A stretch of 64,000 bases of DNA, taken from Theobroma cacao. Its lineage: Eukaryota > Streptophyta > Magnoliopsida > Malvales > Malvaceae. Shown here piece by piece: positions 51,361 through 61,145 of this stretch. Position numbers and translations under genes: made by a program. The stretch covers positions 4,639,507 to 4,703,506 of the forward strand of contig NC_030850.1 of assembly GCF_000208745.1 (NCBI RefSeq), written 5' to 3'. The notes under the pieces are model-generated. The model did not search any database. It had not been told where the DNA came from and saw only the letters and a program-made list of their open reading frames with translations. Within the stretch, counting starts at the first letter, position 1, and every line of letters begins with the position of its first letter.

Positions 51361-51468
51361 ATGTCTCAAAGGCCTTGCGTTCCTCACTCTTCTTCAATAG
51401 CTTTTGGTCTCCATTCCCATCTCCTGGTTTCCAGTGAGATGAACCCCAACTCCAACTGGTCTCAATAG
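51361..51468 (+). promoter_or_regulatory. Upstream ORF of 35 codons in the DIC leader
   Basis: ATG at 51361 opens a frame ending at TAG 51466-51468, between the TATA box and the main start at 51658. It starts MSQRPCVPHSSS. If the leader is transcribed as inferred, ribosomes would meet this ATG first, which usually lowers translation of the main frame. A second in-frame ATG lies at 51439. Confidence 0.6.
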
Positions 51469-51657
51469 TTTAATCTTTTTCTCTTTGTTTTTGGACCATA
51501 ATTCTTTTTTTAAAAAAGAAAAAAAAACAAAACCCATCGGTTTAGTTCATTCTGTTGCCTTGAACAAAGGTCATTGTTTTGTTATTTTGCAAGCAAACTT
51601 TGTTAAAGAATCAGGTTCCTAAACAACAAAAAGTTTAGATTTTTTTGGAGAATTAAA

Positions 51658-52623
51658 ATGGGATTCAAAGGTTTTGTTGAAGGAGGCATAGCTTCAATTG
51701 TAGCCGGATGTTCCACCCACCCGCTTGACTTAATCAAAGTCCGAATGCAACTCCAGGGTGAAACACAAGTCCCGAACCCTGCTGTCCAAACCCTCCGCCC
51801 TGCTTTGGCTTTTCCCACAACCACCGCTACCTCCTCCTCCATCCACGTGCCACCATCCGCGGCAGTGCGCGTTGGACCAGTAGCCACCGGAATCCGGATC
51901 TTCCAAACCGAAGGCGTGGCAGCTCTTTTCTCCGGCGTCTCCGCCACTGTCCTCCGCCAGACCCTCTATTCCACCACCCGCATGGGACTGTACGACATCC
52001 TGAAACAAAAATGGACCGACAAGGAGACCAAAACCATGCCTCTGTCCCGTAAAATCGCCGCTGGGTTAATTGCCGGAGGGATCGGCGCAGCCGTCGGGAA
52101 CCCAGCTGACGTGGCAATGGTTCGCATGCAAGCTGATGGCCGTCTCCCTCTATCTCAACGCCGTAACTACACCAGCGTTATTGACGCTATCACCCGCATG
52201 AGCAAACAAGAAGGAATCACTTCCCTGTGGCGCGGATCGTCGCTTACGGTGAACCGTGCAATGTTGGTGACGGCATCGCAGCTGGCTTCTTACGATCAGA
52301 TCAAAGAAATGATCTTAGAAAACGGGTTGATGAAAGACGGGCTTGGGACACACGTGGCAGCGAGTTTTTCGGCGGGTTTTGTGGCGGCGGTGGCTTCGAA
52401 TCCTGTTGATGTGATCAAGACTAGGGTTATGAACATGAAGGTGGAGCCTGGGCAAAAGCCGCCGTATGCTGGCGCTTTGGATTGTGCTCTCAAGACGGTG
52501 AAGGCGGAAGGGCCCATGGCTTTGTATAAGGGATTTATACCAACGATCTCGAGACAGGGACCTTTTACGGTGGTGCTTTTTGTCACGTTGGAACAGGTTC
52601 GGAAGTTGCTTAAGGAGTTTTGA
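51658..52623 (+). CDS. DIC1: Mitochondrial dicarboxylate carrier (DIC/UCP5 type), intronless
   Basis: The 321-residue frame has the three tandem repeats of mitochondrial carriers. Signature motifs are HPLDLIKVRMQ at about 21-31, NPADVAMVRMQ at about 146-156 and NPVDVIKTRVM at about 248-258, each starting the odd-numbered helix of its repeat. The Ala/Thr/Pro-rich loop after the first motif (about 35-72) is typical of plant DIC proteins. Arabidopsis DIC1-3 (At2g22500, At4g24570 and a third) exchange malate, oxaloacetate, succinate, phosphate and sulfate across the inner mitochondrial membrane and were once named UCP5, UCP4 and UCP6. Lack of introns agrees with that group. The coding region is far GC-richer than its surroundings. 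DIC1 and DIC2 cannot be told apart here. Confidence 0.95.
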   Translation: MGFKGFVEGGIASIVAGCSTHPLDLIKVRMQLQGETQVPNPAVQTLRPALAFPTTTATSSSIHVPPSAAVRVGPVATGIRIFQTEGVAALFSGVSATVLRQTLYSTTRMGLYDILKQKWTDKETKTMPLSRKIAAGLIAGGIGAAVGNPADVAMVRMQADGRLPLSQRRNYTSVIDAITRMSKQEGITSLWRGSSLTVNRAMLVTASQLASYDQIKEMILENGLMKDGLGTHVAASFSAGFVAAVASNPVDVIKTRVMNMKVEPGQKPPYAGALDCALKTVKAEGPMALYKGFIPTISRQGPFTVVLFVTLEQVRKLLKEF

Positions 52624-53081
52624 GATATATCAACGAGGACGATGATGAAAAAGAATCTTAGGAATTCTATGTTTTAAGTTACGTAATGGGTTTTCCGTTT
52701 TATGTGGTTAAAAAATTGGGAACGAAGGGAAAATTAGTATTCCCTGGAATCTGGAGGCAGAGTTTGTCTTGCGTCTGATTATGAAAGAATGTTTATATCT
52801 GGGATTCTTATTTTAATACTGAGATCACCATATAATATTTGCTCTTATTTCATTGGCTTCCAATAGATTCTTTTGTTTGCCGTTTTATAGCTTTTGTTTC
52901 TGGTATTCTATTTCTTAACCCAGAATTAAATATTAGCATAAGCTATTATTCTGGGTGGTTTTCATTGTTTATGTGGAATGTTACAATTTTGAATTCCAAA
53001 AACAATAGTACCAATATTACACGGCTGATCAAAGTTGAATAACCATAACCACGAATACTCTCATTTAGTCAAAAAAAAAAA
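52624..53081 (+). other. DIC 3' region
   Basis: Probable 3' UTR followed by AT-rich sequence up to the poly-A stretch at the border of the next element. No gene is visible. Confidence 0.5.
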
Positions 53082-53676
53082 AGGTAAAATATCTTCATCA
53101 CTTTAAATTAGATAATCCGTCTCAAAAAAAAAACTTTTGTTAGACACATAAACGCATTTGTTAATCAATAGTTAATATTTTCATTAATTTAATGATATGA
53201 TAATTTTTTTAGATAAATTTATCGTCCATTAAATTTAAAAATTATTATTATATAAATTATAATTTTTAATATTTTTATTCAAATAAAATATTGTCTATTG
53301 ATTGGTCATCTCCTGCTCAAACCTAGCCGAGGAACAAATCCAGATGACCGACGCTCCCCTACGGAGCACCTATCTGTTGCTCCCTTGGGGAGCTGATCTG
53401 GTGATCGTCTCCCTTGGGGAGCTTAAATCGGTGCTCTCCTGAGGAGCAGAGTAGTGCTCCCCAAAGGAGAATCGATCTAGTGTTCCCCAACGGAGCATTG
53501 TTAGATTTGGACAGTTTCGACACCGGCTAACTTGAAAAAAATTAAAAAAAATATTTTAAATATTTTATATTTAAATAATAATATTATTTTCATATTTAAA
53601 ATGAAATATTTATTTAAAAAATTAATAGATTTGTGTGGAATTATAATTAAAATTTTAAAAAATCAAGATATTTTAC
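53082..53676. mobile_element. MITE-like element with an array of six GC-rich hairpins
   Basis: This 595-bp block has terminal inverted repeats: it begins GTAAAATATCTTCAT, and the reverse complement of its end reads GTAAAATATCTTGAT. AT-rich arms enclose a GC-rich core (about 53340-53500) with six short palindromes with GCTCC/GGAGC arms: 53353-53367, 53379-53393, 53409-53422, 53433-53447, 53456-53469 and 53482-53496. The arms match those of the element at 3277-3753, for example around a/ttagttaa-ctattaa-attttc and in the last 90 bases. It has no ORF. Insertion in A-runs makes the target duplication unreadable. Confidence 0.6.
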
Positions 53677-55308
53677 TAAAAAAGAAAACATGCACTCCCA
53701 ATTTTACATTTAACTTATTCCCCTAACATTAAAAGGGTACATGCAGAACTAAGAATTGCTAACATTTTTATATTATTTAATTAATTATAATTATAGTACT
53801 ATTACTCTCAGTTGACATCTATTTGGCACAGATGATGAAAATCAATAATTATAAGTAGTCCCAAGGAAATTTCGAGATATGGTGATTGAAATTTTGGAGA
53901 GTATAAGGTGAGAAAATGGAGCTTTTAGGGGCAGCTTCTTTTGCAATTACCTTATGAAGTATGGGGGGACGTTTTTGAAAATTAAAAATGACCTAAAACG
54001 ATGGCCACTGCTACTTTGTTAGTGTCCAACTCATTAATCACTACGCGGCGAAAACCTAAATGAAGGGAACTGTACGCTCTTAGCAAACAATCATAAAGAT
54101 AGTCCCAATCAATTGATGTCGACTTGTATCTTCCTTTTAGGTACCTCTGATGGTTGATGTGGGATGAGTCTGAATTACCGACGAGTAAAGACTACCCCAC
54201 ACGAGTTCGTTTCAAGAAAAAATGTTGCATTTGTCCAAAACAGTGAAACAGGGCGTCGCTGATTGGCCGATCTTGAAGCAGTTACTCGTCACTATTGCCG
54301 AATATAATAGCCATTCACAATTTTTGGGTCCTACTCCTATTGGCATTGAAAGTCTATTGCCTTTGCCATCGAGTAGAAATTTTCTTTTCTCTGATTTGAG
54401 CTTTAAACAAAAGAATGAAGTTTATCCCCCTTCCTTAGTCATGTACGAATTAAGCATTGACTATATGAGAATGAGAATTCGAATTGAAACTCCATTCTTT
54501 TACATTAAAACTTATTATATCTTTTAATTTATTAAATGAATTACAAACAAATTCCATAGATATTGAAGGAATTTCTTTTATACGCTGAAAAGAACAACTC
54601 GCCATTTGATCACTGAATTATTACATAGTATTATTCACAAAACATCTCATCCAAATACGACCCCAGAGAGAAAAATCAGGCAAGAGCTAAGAAGATTTCA
54701 TTTTTTTTTTTAGGTTGAGTTTGGTTCTTCCTACACTTTCCATAGTACTAGGCTGTAGTGGGCACATAAACCTGTCCAGACAAGACAATAGGCGGGGGGA
54801 CAATGAATGTGTGGCACCAACCAGCCGGGTTTGCTCAACACTCATCCTGGCACCATTACCGCATCTATAATCGTTGGTTGACAACTTTCTTGGACCCAAT
54901 AAACTTTCAAGGAAATTACTTTACAATGTGCGCTGTCGCCCTCGCCTCCATTAGTGTTTCAATTATTATTTTAATTCATTCAATTATCACCATTTTCTTT
55001 TTATGAAATTCATTTATAATAAATTTATGAATCTTAAACACTTGAAAGGTGAGGTTAATCAAGTTATTAACAAAATAAAGCTATCTGATTAATATATTAT
55101 CTAGATTAAATTCAAGTGTAAATAAGATTTTTTCACTTATCATGATCAAATTCAAGCATTAATAAAATTTATCATCTTATCATTAGCATGCTATGCTATA
55201 AATATATGAATCAGTCACATTAATATAGAGTTCATTTGTTAATTCAATATAAAATCATTTGCTTACTTTAATTAATTTTCTTTCACTCTTTTTTGTTTGT
55301 TGATATTT

Positions 55309-55493
55309 GTGTCTCGTTATATTTATTTACATAACAGTTTTCAATATTCTTTTAAAATTTATATTTACTTATTTATTTACTTAACAGTTTTCAATTTTCT
55401 TTTAAAGTTTATATTTGTTCTTCCTTTTAAAGTTTATATTTGCTTGTGTCCCGTTATATGTATTTACTAATAGTTTTCAATTTTTTAAAAGTT
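55309..55493 (+). repeat. Short tandem array, about three 50-60 base units
   Basis: The units share ttatttac-t/aaacagttttcaat, then cttttaaagtttatattt. Units begin near 55317, 55370 and, rearranged, 55421. The third is split: its aagtttatatttg part precedes a new gttatatgtatttac part. Confidence 0.65.
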
Positions 55494-56011
55494 TTTTTAA
55501 ATTTATTTAAACAAGTGATGCATACATTTATTGTTAAATCAAATGCTTGAAAGTATAATTTTATTATTCTCATATACTTTGAATTGCAAGATCCTCTTTA
55601 ATCTAAGTCCTAAAATTTCCTTTCTAGGCTCTCACTTCTTAATTTAAATTTTTTAATTATTATAGCATTTTGCTTAATGGAAAATGCATGTACCATTTTT
55701 TGTTTAAAATAGGTATTCCATCCATTTTAAATTGGATGTCCACTTTCAGCTTACATGGAGATTCAGAAAAATGTTTCGATTTTACTATTTTTAATTTTTT
55801 TAAAAATTTATTTAATAACATTGATAAAATATATTTTTAATGTCAAAAAGTAAAAAAAAAATCTTAAAAAATAAAGAGATGTGGGTATTGAAAAAATGAA
55901 ACCTAACATAATTTAGAAACGAATTAAAAATAAATAAATATTCAATTTGAAACAAACCTCTTTCTTCATTAAAAGAAAAACGAAGAGTTTAACAAGTGGA
56001 CTTGAGTTTTA

Positions 56012-56149
56012 AAGAGTTAGGCCTACCTCGAACTTGACTTCTAATTTTCAGATTAGAATAGGTTTAGGCATATGATTTTTTGATACATAGTTTAGGCATA
56101 TTAATTATATAGTAAAAGCTAGGTTTAAACCCGCCCACGAACAACTCTA
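56012..56149. repeat. GGCC-family repeat fragment with inverted hAT-like end
   Basis: It runs from aaagagttaggcctacctcg to cccgcccacgaacaactcta. The right end is the inverted form of TAGAGGTGTTCATGGGC at 22860, with three differences. The left part resembles the gggcctacctag segment of that copy. Confidence 0.5.
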
Positions 56150-57228
56150 AAAGCCAAAAGCAAAAAGAAATGCCAATTTTCCATCAATAAACAAACATTG
56201 AATGTTACGAAAGTATTACCTACTCGTAAAGATAAAAGTTTTTTGTACCATCATCAATTAAAATTTAAAAATGAAAATAAATTTTTTTAAATCACAGAAA
56301 ATTATTTTTTATTACGTAAATCAAAACCTAATAAATTTATTTAAAAAGGCATAAATATCACATGCATCAATAAAACAAGGAAGCACAACTTAGCAGAAAG
56401 ATAAGATTTTTTAATTAGTGATTGTTATATACAAGAGACCAGAATTTAAATTTTACATGTATCAAACTGTCCTTGTAGTGAAATTTGTGTCTGCTAATAA
56501 TATTTGTTCTTGATTTTACATTTAATAATTTTAAATGTTTAGCTTGCTTTTTTTTAATAAAATAAAGTATTGTATTATTGCTTATTCAGTTATATCAAAG
56601 TTTCTTTACTTGACACTAAAACATTTAATTTAACAATAAATACATGTATTTAATCTGTTTCAAGACGATTTGGAAGATATCAACAGAAGACATGTATGGT
56701 TAAGTTTGAATTTTTCTTTTAGTAGTTCGGTTGTATTTATTAATATTTGGCGGAATATGGCGTGTGCTAACCAATGGTGTTAGTGCATAGTCCCGCCGTC
56801 CAAGTATTTCCAGAAGAGGTGGCTCGATGTCACAAAGCACCAAGCTTAGATGGAAAAAGACATACCAACAAGTTTTCAGAAGTGACAGAGAGCCATCCAC
56901 GTTGTGAAGACGTGGCCTAGGGAAATACCAAGACAATTTTCTTTCATATTCAATATCCTATATTGAATTGCTTTAATATTTGCAGTGAAAATTTAAAATT
57001 TCATAAACGAATTTAAAAAGTTACTATGAATTCATTAACCTACAATTAAATAAATTAATAAACTAAAAAAAATGATTAAAAACGAGCACAAATCAATTGT
57101 TTAAAACGTTTGTGAAATTTAAAAACTCTACATTCAATGTAAAATAATAATCCTAAATTAATTACTCAAATAAAAAAAAAAAAAGCAGCAAAGTTACATG
57201 GTGTAGTCATGGTGTAGTCAACAGGTGG

Positions 57229-57288
57229 ACTGGATAGATAACAGATGAATTCCATAAGCCTGAACTGGATAGATAACAGATGAATTCT
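57229..57288 (+). repeat. 35-base tandem duplication
   Basis: The run actggatagataacagatga followed by attc occurs at 57229 and again at 57264. Just upstream, catggtgtagt is also repeated in tandem (12-base period). Confidence 0.85.
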
Positions 57289-58096
57289 GTAAGTCTGTAA
57301 GGAGAGGGCTGCTGTAGACATAACATTCCTTGTGTTTCTAAGTACATGTTTAGTTTAATTTTTTTTAAATTTATTTATCTTTTAAAAATAAAAATCAAGT
57401 CAAACATAAATTTTTTAAAAAATTCTTAAAAAAAATAACTTTTATTTTNATCACTCTCTTTTTCTCTCAATCAATCAATCTCCCTCTCCTCTCCCTCTCT
57501 CTGCAAATCACTCCTCTAAAAAAAACTATCTTCATCTATTAAAAAAAACTATTTATGATAATTTTAATCAAAATATTAACTTATAAAAAAAAATTTATCA
57601 AATAATTTTAATTTAATTTTAAAAATTATTATTTTTCATAAAAACTTCATAATAACTTTTAAGTTTAAAAAAAATCAAACCAAATAGACTTTAAGAACAC
57701 TTTCATATTTCTGAGATGGCTTTCACTTCCTATGCGACGAGGCTGTAGCAATTAAACTGATTCCTGTCTGATAACTTTCAACTGAAGAAACACACAGCTT
57801 CAACTGGATGTAAGGCTGGTGAGTTAAAAAATTGGATATGACACTGTTGAGTTCCCAAAATTTCTATATTTTCCAATAAAAAGACAAAGAAATGATATCC
57901 ACCACGAAGGCTGTGGTGGGGAACCTTCACTAAATTGTTAGAACATGGTCAAAATTTATGCTGAACCATCCACCTGGGTAGTCTCTTCAGGTCCGCTGTT
58001 TGTCTTCCCTTTAGCAGAGTAATACTGTAAAACCATTTTCTATTTTCAACTTATCTGCACAGGAAAATCGACCCTAGATATCGTAGTTGTTGTAAT

Positions 58097-61000
58097 TTAC
58101 AAAATCCTCGCAAACATAGAACGCACTTCCATCACAGATTGAGGTGGCTCCAAATCTTTTTCCTGGAGTGCATTCCCAAGCATCTTCTGCATCTGTGATG
58201 CAAATATTTCATCCAAAATCTGCAGTATGGTGATGCATATGAACAAGGAATAAGCCACAGAGGCCGATGAACAACAGGGAAAAAACTTGTATGTGGAAAA
58301 TGACAAAATAAAAGCATATTCAAATCAATTTATTACGAGAATAAATAGATTTAAAAGCAACTTAGAATAATGTAATAATAACAAATTAAAAGAACTTTCA
58401 CTGATCACAAGATTAATCAACCGAAATTTTGCAAGATAGTTGAAGATGTTATTAGATATTTTAAATGCTTACATATGAAAAGAATATATAACAAAATTTA
58501 ATTTAGATATGTCAGACACGTGGATAATTTTCTCCTTGAGGCAGCAGATGTCACAATCATGATTACTCTTAGCTATTCAACTTCTGAAAATATCATTCTT
58601 AAATCATGCCAAAAGAAAAGGCAGCAATGGCTTATGCCGTGCAAGCTACCAAGCACAGATATAACAAAAAAGGATGCACCAAAAGCTAATCCAAGCAGAT
58701 ATCTCAGTATCCTGTAGGCAAAGTATTCAGCTCAAGCTGAATATTCAGACTGAAAAAAAAGAAGAAGTAATTGAGTGGTGCAAGTGGGTAAAAAAGAATA
58801 TCTCAGCATACCAGTGGTAACAAGCCATATTCATAACCATTTACTCCAAGATGGTTATAGTTGAAGCTTTACAGTTTACATATCAAGGAGCTCTGACTGT
58901 ATCAATCAGACAATGCACCTTAATATCTTCTGGTTAACCCCTCAAATACCCATTTTATACAAAAATGCAATATTATTTTTGCAGTTAATTATATCAAAGC
59001 TTTAACAGAATATTTTATCTTCATAGCAAAAGCCCAAAACTTTTCCTGATGGTGATGAAAGTTCGAGTTACTTGCTCGAAATCAAAAGAAAAAATGCCAA
59101 GTTCATACAAGGGATCCAATTTTATATCAGAAAGTTCAAAGGTCAAAGTGAGACTTACAGAAATTGCAATCCTTAAGCCCTTATACCAGGACATGTTCTC
59201 TCTTCGATTTTCCAAAAAGTGTAGTACATCCTGTGAAAAATAGAGAATATTTCATGATTTTGGTTAAGGCATGCAGATCCAGAAAGTGTAGTACATCCTG
59301 TGAAAAAAATAGAGAATAGAATTTGGTATATAAATTCATGATTTTGGGTAAGGCATGCTGATATTTGCTAAATGTACCTGCCCCATCCGGTCCCAGAAAT
59401 TTCGACAGACAATTATGAACACATGAGGTTCAAAGACAGAATTGAGGTTCTCTATCAAGTTTATCAGGAGATCTTTCAAAGGCTGCATTCGACTTCTTAC
59501 ATCTGACTCAACAACATTTTCCTTTGAGTCTTGGATTATCTTCTTCAATTTTGTTGCACTTTGAACTCTTGTCTGCATAAAAATAAAGAAAGAAAAAGCA
59601 TAAGCAATTATTTGAAAAAGGCATATCGATGCATGGGCATAACAAGTATATACATGTGCATTCATATATGTCCATAATACTAACATTGCCAAATGCATCC
59701 AGCTGTGCAAAGACTTGGCATAAGTATCCTTGATACTGTTACCCAAAAAGCAAGCTGGAAAAGAAAAATGGAATCTAAAGCAAGGAGATAGCAATATGAA
59801 TAAAGTCTGGTCCATATGTCAAGTTACTATTAGGGAAAGGAGTTGAGGATGACTAATGGTAGGAGTCTAAAAAGCATTAAAATAAACCAAAAATAGCATC
59901 TGCTGCATTCTAGAGGATACTCACATTCTCTGCAAGTTTCTCCACTATTGCTTGAATATAGTTTCTGAATTCAGCCCTTAGCATCACTGTTATTTCACTG
60001 AGACGCTCTCCTGGGATTGCATTTCCACCAGGTGGAGTGCAAGAACACCATGATTTGAACTGGGATTCTATCTTGGAATGCAGTACATAAAGTATCCTTT
60101 TCATGGAATTCAAAAGAATTCCCAACTGAAAAATAATCATTTTTCTTTAGTTCTAGGAGATAAAACAGTACAAATCAGAAAAACATGTAAATGAACAAAA
60201 GTTTACCTCATCTGGAACAATGTAGATGCTAGCTGTTCCTTTGGTGAATTTGTGAACATATTTGCCAAAAATCTTAGGAGCAAGGCTGTCCTTCAGTGGA
60301 GCTAGAACATCAGCATATTGCCTCTCCAAAGCTTTAATAATGGCTCTTTCAACATCTGCAATAGCCTTTTCATAGCCACAAGTACCAAAGAAAATAACTG
60401 GTTCACTTCGTACAAAGCAAAATAAACAAGAACAGACACAATAAGGTTAATCATATAAACCTCCATAACTTGTTAATGACACTTCTTTACCAAATTTTGA
60501 ATTAATTAATGAAAAGTATGGATGCCATAAGTTGTAAATTTCAAACCATTATAATAGTAAGATGCCATATTAAGAGCGAACCTAACAGAACTGTTATGCT
60601 GAAACCAGGACTTAAGGTTCAATATCAAAACTTACCTAATTTTATATTACAGGTCCATTTTACAAATTTGATATTACTGATCCATATTCCATAATGTTTA
60701 CAGCAGTACCAACAAATTATATAAACATAATATGTCATCCACCAAATCCAAGTAAAAAAAATATCAATACTTTGGGATTATGTATGCCATCTCTGTAGTC
60801 CATATATGTTTAAATCTGGAAGAACAGTTAATATTCAAGATAAAACAATAGAGCAGATGAACGTACATTTTCCAAGACGATAGTGAATTCTGGCCAGTGG
60901 AAAATGATTATTTCATATTCATTCAATGTCTCCATTAGTTGATCATACATATCATCAATGAAAGGAGTCGTTGATTGTTGTGTTTTAATACCAGACCACT

Positions 61001-61107
61001 TAACCTAAGAGAAATCAATTCCAAGAAAATTGTCATTAAGGGGAAAAAATAGAAAAAGTTTACTAACAATCAATTTTAATCAGTCATTGCACACTTGGTA
61101 ATCCCCT

Positions 61108-61145
<38 letters not shown>

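Larger units (their letters stand above)
53677..58096. other. Intergenic region with repeats, no gene seen
   Basis: AT-rich sequence with several repeats listed separately (55309-55493, 56012-56149, 57229-57288). The frame at 54222-54527 shows no domain. An ambiguous base sits at 57449, next to CT-rich low-complexity sequence (57460-57510). The rightmost few hundred bases should be the 3' UTR of the next gene. Confidence 0.45.

Noticed and set aside
51603..52586. Long minus-strand frames opposite the DIC gene
   Set aside because: Shadows of a GC-rich intronless gene whose three carrier repeats are unmistakable on the plus strand.
53353..53496. Possible CRISPR array
   Set aside because: Units are palindromes of only 14-15 bases with varying middles, there are no uniform spacers or cas genes, and the setting is a plant nuclear genome.
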